64,000 nt of DNA from Anticarsia gemmatalis (lineage: Eukaryota; Arthropoda; Insecta; Lepidoptera; Erebidae): assembly GCF_050436995.1 (NCBI RefSeq), contig NC_134764.1:8060001-8124000 (forward strand), in the 5' to 3' direction. The notes under the pieces are model-generated. The model made no database searches. It saw only the letters and a list, made by a program, of their open reading frames with translations, and was not told where the DNA came from. The position numbers and the translations under genes are program-made. Within the stretch, counting starts at the first letter, position 1. Every line of letters begins with the position of its first letter. This document shows positions 33,101 to 46,075 of this stretch, piece after piece.

Positions 33101-36100
33101 ATCCTGTTGATATTTACTTGAAAAATTGTCCAAGATCTTATATCTTGCCTAACTAACATTTAAATATAGGTTATTCCAACAAATTCTTGCTTGTTAAAAG
33201 GTATATTTAGCTCTTCTAAGTCTAGGAAGTTTTTTATAGATAGGTGTATGAAAAGAGACACACCTTGACTGCTCTGTCCGGCAGGCGGGTACTGGTCGTT
33301 GGCCTCGGTGAGGAAGTTGCTGGGCACCAGGCCGCGGACGCCGTCGATCTCAGCCATGTAGAAGCCGTCATCGTCCATCTCACCGTACACATGGATAATC
33401 TGACCCGTCTGGAAGCTCAGCTCCGCCTGGACATAACGACCCTGACATAATTTTCAGTAACTATTGGAAAAGTTTTTAACAAAAGTCATAGATAACCAAT
33501 TTACAAATGTCACTTGACTTTTTAAATTTTGACATTCCAATAAAAGTTTTTTTTTACAAGTGACGTTTGAAAATTGGACAAAGAATTGGAAGCGAGAGAA
33601 AAGATTTCAAAATTGGAGAAGCTCAAGATTTAAGAAGGAAAACTCTCAAGTGCAAACATTCAAGCAGATTTTATACTAATTTAGTAAAGTTAGATCAAAA
33701 AAGTATTTTAACATTTAAAATGCAAGCTGGGAAGAAATATCAGCTCGAATGTATTAAAAACCGATGGGTTTATCCAACGGTGAGGATAACATTCCAAAAA
33801 GACTATCATAAACTAAGTAATGTTTGCAAGTTGGACAGCATTTTGTGCAAAGGTTCAGCTGCAAAACGCCGAGTGCGTTAAAAACTATTAAAACTCGGCA
33901 AAATGCAGCTGCGCTTACAGAGATAGAGACTTATTTAGAACTATTCAACTTAGTTAAAGTTCTAGCATATTTTGTATTTGCGTGTTGTGCAAAATTACAA
34001 ATATATAATTCGAAGGCTTCGAACCTTCAAGACGGGACCTTCGCGACGTTTGTTAATCTTTTGTCAAGTATAAGCAGAGGAAGTATTATAGTGTGTGAAT
34101 AGTGAAGTATTGAAACTGATAGTGAAAAGGTAGTAAAGAGACTCAAGCACTAAAATATAAAGTGTTATCTACGCGTAATCTGAATAGCAATGTTAAAAAG
34201 AAAATAAGTGTAATGTAGTAACTAAAATCAAAGTACCTGACTCCATTTACAGTATCTTGTAAGTTGAGCGCTGACATACGTGTATAAGTGATCCAGGTTT
34301 TGTATGCAGTGTCCATGTAGTGTAGTTGAATAAAATATGGCAGCTCAGATACTTACATCTGCGTCGACGTTTGGGCTGAGTTCCTGTGGGTCGTAATCGT
34401 ACAGTGCGACCATCCTCCGGACCGGCTGGTTGGCGTAGGCGTCGGCCCAGCGCTCGCGCTTGGCCGCCTGGCCGGCTGCCTCCTGCTCCGAGACCTCCAT
34501 CACCATGTTGTGGGGCACGTAGCCCCGTCGCCCTCGACACTCGCCCCAGTAGAAACCGTCGGCGTCCTTGTCGCCCCACACCTGACAAGATAACAATATT
34601 CATGAAAATTGTAAACCGACAACATGCTATTAGTTCCCCAACGAGGACAGGCATTTACTTTGGAAAAATATTTTCTTTCAGTAACTTGAATCTTTTACTG
34701 GGTTTGACATAAGAAAATAACGAAGAGGGAAGGAATTTCATACTTTGTTTTGAGTAATGTTATTTGTTATTTGATCAAGTTGCATACCTTGATAGTGTCA
34801 CCTTCACTGAAGGGCAGTTCCTCGTCACAGCTCTCAGGGTTGGGGCTCATGGTGGTGGGGTCGTAGTCGAACAAGGCGATGAAGTAGCGGCTCTTCTTAG
34901 ACTGAGGGTGCTGCTGCGCGTGCCTGGCGCCCGGCGGCGGGCCGCGGGGACCCTGCGGCGGAGCCCCGCGGGCCGTGTACTGCATGCTGCCGCCCTGCTG
35001 ACCCTGTTGTTGCTGAACATATCGTGCTTGTGAGTATTCAGACAGACGGCCAGTGTTTGTCAGTAGAATAGAGTGCAAGGAGCAGTGATACCGACCACTT
35101 GGTGGGGGTTAGGAGGGCGGCCGCGCTCGTGGTGGTTCCTCGGCGGCGGGTTCTGGTAGTGCTGCTGCGCGCCGGGGTAGGGCGCCGGCGCGTTACTTGG
35201 GAACTGGCCGGCTGGTGGATATGGGGGTTGCTGCGTGCCATGGTAGGCTGGTGTACTCGGGTACGGCTGACCCGATGGCTGCTGCGACGCTGCCGCTGCT
35301 TGGGACGGTTGCTGCTGACGTCCGTACGAACCAACACATTAATAAGGTTAGATTTTCCATCACAAAGCCAACAGCAATAGATCAAGCTCATAGCCATTAT
35401 CCTCATTGGCGTTGCGTTTCAAAGCGATATAAATATTACCTTCTCCTCGGATGATAAGATAAAACAAGACATTCCGTTGTAGCTCTAGTCAACCCCCATG
35501 CACAACGAAAGCTAGCGTGCAGCGCTTACACTTTGAACCACATCATTCATAGCAGATAATTATAATCATAAACAGACGGTTCCAAATGTGCTTGTCACAA
35601 GTTTAACATAACATACATTGAAAGTCAACTCTTAATACTTGAACGGAAGAATCGTATCGTTAACCGATGTCCCCTCGTTTAACTCATACCTTATCTATGA
35701 ACATAGAGACACTGAAGTGTGGGGTGTGTGACAGGAGTGAGTGTACGGCATGGAAACGCGTCGAAGCCAAGACAGCATGCAGGAACAGTCATAACATACA
35801 CGCGCGGGCATGCTCCAGTGTGGGTTCTGTATCGAGTGCTCTGTATCGAGGCCTGGTCGACTGCTCGTCGCCTAGCTAACTATCAGTGACGGGACCGCGC
35901 CGGCCGAGGGCTCGTGCGAGTGTCGGACGGGTGTCGGCCGAGTGTCGGGCGAGTGTCGGGCGGGGCGTGCGGGCCGCGGCTCCGTGTCGAGTGTGTGGAC
36001 AAAGTGGACATCGAGGACGGTACACTAAGTGAAGATGACAACACAGAAACACCGAGAAGTGGAAACTCGTGACTGGGAGGTCGTAGAGAGAGAAAGAGAG

Positions 36101-39100
36101 CAATAGTGAGTAGTGCTAGCACATGGAGAGCACATCGATGACAGCTAGGAGAGATCGCAGACCTGCGGGCGGCGACGCGACGCCTCCTCGTCCTCGCTAC
36201 CCAGCTCCGCCGCGCCCTCTTTAGTGATTTCGATGGCCGGTATCCCCGATTGCTAATACCACACGGTCATTCAATATTTTAGCATAGTACACATTTGATG
36301 TTAAACGAGACAAAACATAGTGAGATAATGGTCGTGCTGGCATATGAGCGATGTTGATGACGTATCGTGACGTATCGTGACGTAACGTGACGTAACGTGC
36401 TCGCTTGTCGAGTGACGTGAGCTTGCTCCATACATAGTGTCGGTACCTTCTCTTGATGCTATTCCATTACTGTTTGAAGCAATTAGAAGTACACAATAAT
36501 ATACGAATAGATTATTAAGCGGATAAGTAAGTAGAAGCTGTTTAAGTGAGTAACAAAATACTTTATAGAGTTGTTAGATATTGTTATTCAGGCGTTGAGA
36601 GCAAGTGAAGCCTGTACAGGAAAGCTGAAGTGGAAAGGTAGAAAGTTCACTGCCGTGAAGCGTTCGGCTTTACATTAACTAAAGTGACGTCGCTCGAACA
36701 TTGACGCCGCGGTCATCTCACAGATTGTTATGTAAATGATGTGTTCATGTTCATGAGTGATGTTCTCATGTATGAGTCGTGAATAGTCATGAATGTCGTC
36801 ATTAACGCAAAACAGACATGTAACCACACCTAGTGGAAGTATCTGGTGGTGTCATTACACAAACGAACCCGCGCTATATCACTATACTTTCAACTGTTAG
36901 TCATCTATCTATCGTCATTATAGCTGCTAGTCATTACTTATGTTTCAAGTACCTAGTTTTCTTTATAAAATAGATATGCACTTATCTAAATATACTTGGT
37001 TTCTACATATTATTTTCCTCTACTTTCAGAAAAATATAAAAGCATACTCAAAGTAAATATTGTCTTCATATGCTGATTATATGGCTACAATATTATGTAT
37101 TATGACACTATTTGTATATACGGGCACACTGTGTAAATATAATAAAAAATTCAAATAAAAAAAATAAAAAATATTTTACATAACTAATAACAAAAAAAGA
37201 ACGCTCTCAAAAACTAAAATCAAAATTCATAGAACGCTAAATAAAATCAGTCGTGTGTAAACTTCAGAATGAAATAAATAATGATATAAAATATGAAAAG
37301 ACGTGTTAAAATTCCTTACCGAAGGGGTTATTTTGTCGAATATACTCTTTAGGAGGCCTGTGCCGAATCCACTCGTAGGCTATGGAAAGGTGTATAACAG
37401 TTATGTGAGAGAGAGAGGTAAGGTAACACTAAGTGGCATGATACAGCTCATGGGATATTGTCTGTGTCACAAAGTACAAGCTCTTTATCTGTTCTAAGTT
37501 GTATCTGTATGGTGTCGTGCGTTGTCGGGTATCGGCCAATAGCACTAGAGACTACGGATCTAGTCGCAAGCAGTATGCATTTAATTTTGAACGTTCGAGC
37601 CGAGTGCATAGCTAGAGTCGATGGCGCGGTGGTCGTGTGATACCGTCGGCAGAGAACTAAATACTGGACATTAGAAGATGCCAGCGACAGAACCACAGGA
37701 GATAGTATAAAGAGTGCAGTTTGCAACACCGATATTACGTGACAAGCAGTCTGCCTGTAGCTCGGTCTACGTCACAGACAGTATTAATATTTACAATGTA
37801 TCATTAACATCTTTACATTCAAGTAGTCACGAAGGATATAAACGAGAACAATGTTGCTACAGACCGCTTGTCACGCAAGAAGAGAGCATATGACACTGAT
37901 CGTTATAATGGTAGCTAAGAAGACACAGACGAAGAAAATTATCAGAGATAAAATCAAAAATATAAAGCACATATTAAATACTGAATCAACATCTTAAACA
38001 AAAACTGGCAAAATGAAACTTGACGTTACACACAAAATGTACAACATTGATTCGCAAATGAAATATAGACAAAGTGCTATGCCGATCAACACTTAATCAA
38101 ACATTAAAAATTCAGAATTTTAGTTTAATTTGACATAAGTTTCAAAATTCCAATTATGATAGCAAAATAAATTCCATTAAGATTGTGAAGGTACAAAAAG
38201 AAATTTTGTCAGTATAGTTATATTTATTTAAAGCCAATTTTCGGGACAACGACTCCAATATATCTGAGACATATCTAGAAATATACCAACAATTTAAAGG
38301 GGTCAATAATATATAGAAATAGGAAAACTGAGAGTGTTTGGTCACCTGAGCTGCGTGCTGGTCGTGTCGGTTGACGCTAGATGGAAATATCTCCTTATCG
38401 GAGAGATTTTCATCGTGTTCAATCACTTGCTGCTGCTGTTGGTAGGGTTGGGGACGCTGTATGCCCATGCCCGGGCCCCTGTAGCCCGGGGGGCCCTGCT
38501 GGTTGGGCCCCGGCATGGGCCCGCGCGGCACCCGCGACGCGACGCCGCGCAGCACCGCCGGCGGTATCGGAGTGGGCGCGCTGTCACTCGACTGACTGTC
38601 GCGTGACTTTGTACGTACCTGTAAAAAACAACATTCAATCGCAATAAAAAACGTCACGCTCGATCATCAAATATATCTACTTAGGGACGTGTAGTCACGT
38701 CGATAACGAATATTTTGCTAACATAGCGTTCACATAGCCAAATCAAGCTCCATACAGCTATACTTACGGTGACACATTTAGGATTGAGGCCGATCAGTTT
38801 GCCAATGTCGATGAGAGCGTGGTCACCGGTTGGAGAATCGACGTCGGTGACCTTCTTGCCGTCGGCGTACACTGCGTACCCAGTGACGGGGCCCGAGGCG
38901 GGCGGACGCAGTACCGGCTGCCAAGTCACCAGCAGGGTGCCGTCCTGGGGTCCCGCTTCCACCTGCGACACCGCACCAATCACCACCAACAATCCAGCCG
39001 AACATTTGTGAGCAAGCCAATTGGGTTTCGACGTTTAGATAACATTGGGCCAACGTCGAACTAAGCCACATTGAGGGAGGAGTTCACATCACAGATGAGG

Positions 39101-42100
39101 GTCGCTAAGCTAACAACGAGGTGAGCGTTGGGAATATGTTAAATAATTTTCCTGGAGCTGGATTTATGGTTGCGATTGACGCGACTTCCTCGAGACGTGC
39201 TGTGTGCTTTGAGGTTGTGAATTATTTGAAAGGAATTGGGGTGTATCAGTCGGTCTTTGTGAGTAGTTATATTGTATGATCACACATGTCGTGGAGCATT
39301 GGAAAGCTACCTTGTGCGTGCTAAAAACGCCTTTATAATTACTGACTTTAAAAGCAAATACATAATTTTATTCTAGGTAATTGAATACTTATGACTTTTC
39401 CACTATCCACTGTGTGATTGTATATATTTGGAATCCTGACTAAGTACACATATTACATCAGCGAGCAAGGAATGTGAGTGTAAAATGTAGAAGTTTGGAT
39501 CCAAAAAGCATGCTCAATTCACGTCATGCTGACTTTTGGGTTAACAACGAACCACGTACCATGATTTCATTCGGTGGGTCTGGCAACCCTTTGGGCAGAG
39601 TCCTGAAGTCCGTGTAAGCTCCGGGAGCTTCTTCTATTGGTATTCCCGACGGAGGGCCAGCCCTTAAGTGCTTAGCCCTCACGGTTACCCGATACTGAGT
39701 GCTAGGAGACAATCCCGTGATGGTGTGGCGATATACGCCCGGTTTCACTGTCCGGACCTGGAATAAGGATATAATATATCTTAACTATTCCTTTAGGCTT
39801 GCAAAATTGATTAGCGTATCTTACTTACTTCGACGTTGTTTACGCAGACGACGTGCTGGTGGTTGGAGTTGGCGGGTAACCAAGAGATGACGGCCTGAGA
39901 GCAAGTGACTCCGCTAGCCCTGACGCAGGTGGGTCCCATGTTGGCTGTGTCCCTACCGATGACCATCGTGCAAGCGGCGTCCCGCGACGTGCGGCGAGAC
40001 GCTGTCACCGACCGCACGCTGATGCGATGTGGCTTTGGAGAAACAAATAAACACAACATTGACGAAAAATAAAGACCCAACTAAAGTACTGTATGAAAAT
40101 GTATTAACTAAAAAGAAAACAATGATATCGACCAAAACTAAATGGATTTGTGCTCACTGACATTATGTAGAAATGGAAACTAAAGTAGAATGTAAGTTAG
40201 CGGCTAATTAGTATCTAAAAGTTGCTCACCCGATTGGAGTCGACCCCTTCGACCAAAGCTCGCGTGCGCTCCGTCGCTTTGACGGTGGTCTTGAGCACGC
40301 CGTCCACGTACACGTGGTAGCTCTCGATGTTGGCTTGCTGCACGCCCTCAGGCGCCGTCCAGCCGATAAGCACCGACTTGTTCAGCTGCCTCTCCAGCGT
40401 CAGCTGCCGCGGCGCAGGTACTAGCGACGAGAAAAACAGCTCGGCTGTTCAGGTCCGAGGATAGATCGCGAGGAATGTAGCCAGGCAGGCGAAGTGCGTG
40501 AGTTATGCGAAGAAGCGTGCAGCGAAGTCCAAGGATAGGGAGGGGGAGGGATTTAAAGGTTCAACTATAGAACTATTTCTATATAAATGGTCGTTCATGA
40601 ACGATAACCGTCCCAGGTCGTTAGTGTTGCGTTTTGTTTGTATATGTTTGTGCCAAGCGTCATGATTAAAGACTAATTATGGTAGTTCACAAGGAGTGCT
40701 CGATGCGTTTGGATTGGCATGCGAATTTCAAAATATAATTGAATGACAAAGATGTTTTAATAAATGCCACTTGCTAATTTATCCTGCTACTAAACTATAT
40801 CACATCATGACCTAAGTTTTCGTCTTAATTTCGACCAAAAATGCTCTAATATGGCTAATGGCTAGTCCCTCGTAATAAGTTTATGTTTTGAGAAGATCTA
40901 ATCATCTAGTGTATTCTATGAGATGTGTATGAGAGTAGAGTGTGATAGCTCACCGTTGTCGTCGTCCTCGGGGCCCTCGCTGAGTTCAGCTACTTCACTG
41001 AGCCGCGCCACGTCTCGACTCAGCGACACTTCACTCACTGCCGTAGTAGCAGACTCGTCGGCGTCCCTCAACGTCGCTACCACCGCCTGCCGAAACAAAA
41101 TCTGATGTCAACGTCAGTATATAGCTAAAAAGTAAATTTGTAATTTTATTTTCTTTATGCCAATTTACGTAATGTTATAAAAGTAGTCCCGAAACGTCCA
41201 ATATATTGAATGCTTTGGTACGTACTCTAAAATTTACCTGATGGAACTCCAACAGGTCATCGCCAACCAATCTTTGTACGAAATTAGCAGGAACTAGTCC
41301 TCGACGTCCGTCTAACAACTCTGCGTCAAGCATGGCGGCGTTCGGGTCCGGTGGCCCCCACACCAACAAATAATCCCCGGCACAGATAGACAGCTCGCCT
41401 TCAGCTGTTTCAATCCTAAAAAGATAACATTAATTTATTTACAAGTGCTCATAATGTAGCTGACTTTTGCGATTGACTGTTTACTTACTCTGGTGGGTCG
41501 TAAGAAAAACGAGCAATGTAAACACAACAACGTCCTTTGCCCGGTATATCCAACATATCAACTTGTGCCTCCGACGGTCCACCACCGTTCATATAATGCG
41601 AATTACGACCTGAAACAATCACATCGTTGAAAAAGTTGTCGATCTTATAAAAGTATAAAACAGAATTGAATTCCACTCACCGTCTATATCCAATCCGGAA
41701 TTAGGCATAATCCTCGACAGAGCTCTCGGGTTCCGATCATGACTGTAACTCGTGTCTACTAAGCCTCCTAGTCTATCAGTTCCAAATTGGCTATCTAATC
41801 CTAAACTCCACGAGGGCTGGTGCGGCGTGACCGGGGTGGCCACCCGGCCGACGCCCGCTGTCGTCGTCGGGTATCTGCCGAGCCCGAGGTCTATTTCATC
41901 TAGAGGTTTTAGCTTTATGTTCATAGGATTCGTTCCTAGACCGCTAGAGAGAAGGGGATTTGTATACGTCCCTGTTCCGGTCCCGTAAGCATTCGTGCCG
42001 GTCAGACTCGTGTTCAGCCCTCCTAGTTGCGCTCCGGCCGTCAAGTTGGATAGCGCGTTACTCAGTCCGCTGGTCAGAGTCGACTGCAGTCCTCCGAGCG

Positions 42101-43261
42101 TACTCGTCAGCCCACCTGACAAGCTCGTCTGCGGGTTGTTCAAACACCCGGTGAGTCCAGTGCCCGCTATGGTCCCCGTCATGCCGGGCCCGCTGAGGCC
42201 GCCGCTTAAGTTCATAGAGGGTACGTTACCCGTTACCATGTTGCTACCGATATTCTGTAGGTTACTCTGCAGGCCGGCGAGCGTGTTAGATATTTGTCCG
42301 ATGTTATTGACAAGCGGCGCGGTGACCGGGTTGGTGAACGTGACTTGATGAGTGTTCGAGAGGCCGTATGAACTGGTGGAGTAAGCGGACACGGGGTTAG
42401 CGTATGAGGTGGGATTGTGCGCGCTCATGGAGTAAGCCACTGAGTTGGAGCTGGGCGCTGTGAACTGTCCCGTGGCGTGCAGCGAGGACAGAGTCGGCAT
42501 GGTGTTGCTCTGGCAGATAGCCACGTGGCCGGCCGTGCTCGTGTACGAGTGCGGCAGGGGCGAGGGCGTCGGGGAGTGGAACTCTCCCAGAGCCTGGTTG
42601 GATCCGCTTGTTTGGATACCTGCGAAACCAGTGACGTCTGAGATATTCCGGTCGGGGTAGTACCCGTGTCGGCTCCTGTTAGTGGAGATATTACCATGCG
42701 TGGTGGAGCGAGGGTGCTCTAGTTCGGCGAGGATGCGGTTGTCCTGCTCGATCTTGGCCATGATGCGCTCGATCTCGGAGGCGGGCTGTGCGGACTGTGT
42801 GGACCACGTGGTCCCGCCGCCGGACGCGCCGCGCGCTCTCAGCGCCGACGATAGTTCTAATTGAAGTTCCTCGCATCGTACCGTTTCCAACGCGGCCTAC
42901 AAACATGTATCCAGTTAATGTGACTATTATAGGAAAACTGCTAAATAATCAAATCAATAATGGCGACAATAAGAAGCTTTGCAAAGAGACGGGTCTTCTT
43001 TACCGATTTTATCTGTCGGTAACGTTTAATGGACAGAACAGTGAAGATTTGTAAGAAGTTCACCTTTTTCTCAAGTTCCCTGGCCCTGGACTGCAGCTGC
43101 TCGACGTTGTGCGCGTCGATGGGCGAGCGCTGGGCGGCGCGCAGCTGCGCCAGCGCGTCGGCGTGGGCGCGCTCGGCGTCGGCGCGCGCTCGCTCGGCGT
43201 CGCGCAGGCGCCGGGACAGCGCGTCCGTGTCACACATGGCGCCTCCGCCGTACCCGCTCAT
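30134..43261 (-). CDS. Rbp: RIM-binding protein, presynaptic scaffold (SH3, three FN3, two SH3)
   Basis: Minus-strand exons: 43261..43064, 42896..41681, 41609..41489, 41415..41238, 41086..40954, 40420..40230, 40032..39829, 39757..39560, 38962..38768, 38618..38346, 36252..36163, 35314..35092, 35026..34788, 34581..34357, 33426..33264, 33059..32880, 31748..31675, 30499..30134. All phases agree: 4467 nt, 1488 aa. RIM-BP links voltage-gated calcium channels and RIM at active zones. Order of parts: coiled coil (residues 1-130); Ser/Thr/Gly-rich linker (NISDVTGFAG, GLTGCLNN); SH3-I about 498-566 (YIARFSYDPPE, GRRGLVPANFV); FN3 repeats about 617-890 (SVLIGWTAPEG; AVISWLPANS; LLVTWQPVL); Pro/Gln-rich linker; SH3-II about 1118-1185 (YFIALFDYDPTTMSPN, GRRGYVPHNMV); SH3-III about 1208-1272 (MVALYDYDPQELSPN, VRGLVPSNFL); Pro-rich tail ending KGKELIFMKFG. 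The acceptor at 33441 is an alternative to 33426, adding five residues. An exon upstream of 43261 is possible. Confidence 0.93.
31675..31748 (-). CDS. Rbp: Small RIM-BP exon in the tail (74 nt)
   Basis: It runs from the acceptor GTTTGCTAG to the donor TCTCAG/GTAAAA and encodes DACPLPPSQLDHNTCASNPE and onward. It is the only block found between 32880 and 30499 that repairs the phase: the exon before ends with one leftover base and the last exon starts at a codon border. Without it the last two exons do not join in frame. Confidence 0.7.
33540..34200. other. Unexplained intronic block between RIM-BP SH3-III exons
   Basis: About 650 bp of sequence unlike the surrounding intron, with a 104-codon plus-strand ORF at 33567-33881 (Lys/Arg-rich, no family recognised). 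An imperfect inverted repeat around 33857-33912 carries CAGCTGCAAAACGCCGAG on one side and CTCGGCAAAATGCAGCTG on the other. It may be a transposon remnant. No function is claimed. Confidence 0.3.
35880..36078 (-). other. GC-rich Ser/Pro/His-coding block, possible alternative RIM-BP exon
   Basis: On the minus strand a strong acceptor (CTCTCTACGACCTCCCAG) at 36072 precedes an open stretch (SSSLSVPSSMSTLSTHSTRS in one frame) that includes ~12-bp CCGACACTCGC-type tandem repeats and ends in stop codons near 35880. The base composition is unlike the intron. It lies between RIM-BP exons 36163 and 35314. Phase-0 entry from the upstream exon would need a second acceptor (CTTCACTTAG). Expression is not shown. 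Confidence 0.3.
36358..36418. promoter_or_regulatory. Array of TGACGT half-sites at exact 10-bp spacing
   Basis: TGACGT occurs at 36358, 36368, 36378 and 36388, with a further one at 36413. TGACGT is the CREB/ATF half-site, and 10-bp spacing puts them on one face of the helix. It lies in a RIM-BP intron about 105 bp upstream (gene sense) of exon 36252..36163. It could also be a simple 10-bp repeat. Confidence 0.45.
37320..37379 (-). CDS. Rbp: Candidate 60-nt cassette exon of RIM-BP
   Basis: On the minus strand the acceptor CCTTTCCATAG is followed by 20 sense codons (PTSGFGTGLLKSIFDKITPS) and the donor TCG/GTAAGG. Both ends are at codon borders, and the flanking RIM-BP exons (38346 upstream, 36252 downstream) also meet at a codon border, so inclusion or skipping keeps the frame. 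The segment is amphipathic and unlike the surrounding AT-rich intron. Confidence 0.6.
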
Positions 43262-44044
43262 GTTCTACCGACAACATACAACATGTCAACTTCATTATTG
43301 GTTTTTCATCGGCATTGGTCATTTTGATCGGCATAGCTGCCAAAAAAGAACGAATGAATAGATGAACCCGATCGGCACATGCCGAACAAATGAGTCAAGT
43401 CTGCTTTGTTGTACGATAATAGATAAATATTTCCGAACCAAATGTGTTTGTAGCGAGCTTAGGGAAACTTAAAGGCAGTGGTTAAACATGCTGCAATCAA
43501 TACAAAATTTGTAAAAGCCCAACTTGTAAAAATGTTTATAGTATGACAAATATATTCTATTCTACTCTGTGAGATACATACTCTGTATACTATAAGTTAT
43601 CCTTTTTCGTATATAGTTAACAAAAGTTCACTTTTTGTGATATTTATAAGTAGATACACTAAATCTCTGAACCGATTTTCGTGAATTTAAGCAAGAAGCT
43701 AAATGGTAATCTGGAGTCAGATTTTTCTAAAATCTATATTCATGCGAACGAAGCTGCTCATGTCATTAAATGCAAGATAATATCGTGCTTATGTTTGTAT
43801 GTAGATAGTTCGTACGAAAGCGCTGATAAAAAAATATTAATTTATTGATTTCACGTACGAACCGAGCAGATCAGTCCGGCCTTCTACTCAAGGACATTAT
43901 TTGATAAAACATGGAAACAAAATTGTAGTGTCTGTATTATTATAAACTAGGGTATAGTTGGTATTTTTGAATAATGCTTTTGTTGAACGGAAACACAGGC
44001 AGTCAGTCATAATTCCAGACTCCCAACAACTCTCATATCTTAGA

Positions 44045-44350
44045 AAAATATATATAATAGCCTTTCTTCCAACTATGTTGGAGCCGGCTTCCAGTCTCAC
44101 CGGACGCAGCTGAATACAAGTATTTAACGTGGAGCGACTGCCTATCAGACCTCCACAAACCAGTTACATGGGTTATAACACGCTACCCTTCGGTAAGACT
44201 GGTTGTCGGACTGTCAAGCTTCTGACTACTGTTAACGACTGTCAAAGATCTTCGAAAATGACAGCCGGGACCCACAATTTAACGTGCTTTCCGAAACACG
44301 GAGGAACTCGATATGTACAAAATGGTCACCCATCCATAGAACAATCTATA
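44045..44350 (-). repeat. 5S-derived SINE, minus orientation
   Basis: It matches the reverse complement of 50500-50835: CTTCCAGTCTCACCGGACGC near the left end and CACGGAGGAACTCGATATGT, then GGTCACCCATCCATAG near the right end. The last string is the complement of the 5S-like GATGGGTGACC box. Confidence 0.7.
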
Positions 44351-44657
44351 CACGTTTACACGAGCATTTATATAAAAAATGGAACTAAAGCGGTCCAACC
44401 TAACAAAATATTCAGAAACTAAATGGTCAATTACAAAATCAATAAATGAAACACTGAAACGAATTTCTCCTGTTATTCGAGCTCTTTGTATCAGTTTGTA
44501 TCGATTACTTGATGGAGGTCGCTAGGGTGAACGTATAAAATTATAATAATATTCTGTGCTAAGAGGCTGTGTGACCTTGCTATGGCGTAGACACTAGACG
44601 TCCCATCGTTTCGGTTTAAGGGGGAGTACGCGGAGAAGGCTTGACGGCTATTTCTTA

Positions 44658-44891
44658 CTAGCTGACTCGCGCAACTTTGCTTGCGTCACAAAAGAGATCA
44701 TAATTTTCCCCGTTTTGTATCATTTTTGATGGTACTGTGCTCCTGTTGGTCGTAGCGTGATGTTATATAGCCTTTCTCAATAAATCGACTATCCAACACT
44801 AACATATTTTTCCAATTCGCACCAGCAGTTCCTGTGATTAAAACGTTCAAACAAACAAACAAACAATAATGGAATATAAGATTAGTATAGA
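44658..44891 (-). mobile_element. Non-autonomous Helitron, minus orientation
   Basis: As printed it begins CTAGCTGACTCGCGCAACTT and ends GATTAGTATAGA. It is diverged, with several small deletions, but carries both termini. Confidence 0.82.
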
Positions 44892-45934
44892 TACATATTA
44901 TCACGTCTGTTATTCTGGAACGTGTAGCCGCGTAGGCAGAGGTGTATGAAATACACCCACGTCTTGCCATTAACAATTTTAGTCTTATGTAAATGGGGCT
45001 AATCTTAGCAACTACTGATTCGGATTAAAAAATTATGGTGTAACTATGGGCTTAAAAGCATTACGCTATGACTAATAGAAGTGGAGCAGCAAAGAATATT
45101 GTGATGAAAACGGGAAATCTGAAGTTCACGCAGACGAAGCGCTATAGTAGATAGAACTTATCTTTAGTAAGTAAACAATGGATAGATAGGGCATTGAAAA
45201 TGTCCGTTAGAGTAAGATAACGCGTCCAGTATGTGCTTTATTTATTGTTTTATATATTAATTTATTTTCTTAAAGTTTTTATAATTAGGTATACAATGCA
45301 ATGTTTACAGCGGTCCCAGCACCAAGCTTGAGGTTTGTATTGCAGGGGCCAGATAATACATTTATACATAGTAATTCATTAACAGTATGCGAAATAATTT
45401 ATTTACAAACTCAGATCGGTTAACTATTTGCTTCAATTTTCGTTTTTATTACTACAAGCACAAAGAACTATTAATTTTTTCTGGTGAAATTTTCCGCGGA
45501 AGCTCGCACACATATATCTCTCGCAATTTTAGTCCTCGGTAAGGCTTATTGCCCTCTGTGGGCACTGTTCCAAGCTTCGAGCTGCTGGTTCAATGTAACT
45601 GGCGCAGAAAATCAATACCGTTATTGTAAATACTTCAAAATATTACTTTTTTACTGAGTTTTAGGTGATAGCCACCGTCCAAGGCTCGGTCTTGCCGCTT
45701 ATGGATAAGTAGCAAATAGTTTATCAGAGAAAATTTTGACAGCTGCTTTCATATAATTTCTGTAATAATTATTTTTTTGTGCTTCGTGGCGATCCTAGCT
45801 TTACGCCTTCGCCAATAATACAGGATTAAACAAAATATGTATATACCTATAACAAAAAGTCATTTATTCGACTGCCAAGCAGCCATGTTGAAAGCTCAAT
45901 CCATTAATATTTACTGCATAGATAGTCTTATTAT

Positions 45935-46075
45935 CATCAGCCTAGCCTTTTTTCCAACTATGTATGTTGAAGACTGCTTCCAGTCTCACCGGATGCAGCT
46001 AAATACCAGTATTTTACATGGAGCGACTGCCTGTCGGACCTTCATAACCCAGTTACTTGGGTTATAATAGGTTGT
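45935..46075 (-). repeat. 3' part of the 5S-derived SINE
   Basis: TTTTTTCCAACTATGTATGT, CTTCCAGTCTCACCGGATGC and GGAGCGACTGCC match the tail of 44045-44350. The 5S-like head is absent. Confidence 0.65.

Noticed and set aside
33567..33881. 104-codon plus ORF in a RIM-BP intron
   Set aside because: No family, no splice context and a position inside an intron; kept only as part of an unexplained block.
41960..42864. Plus-strand ORFs opposite the long RIM-BP exon
   Set aside because: They are shadows of the minus-strand coding exon, whose frame is supported by flanking exons.
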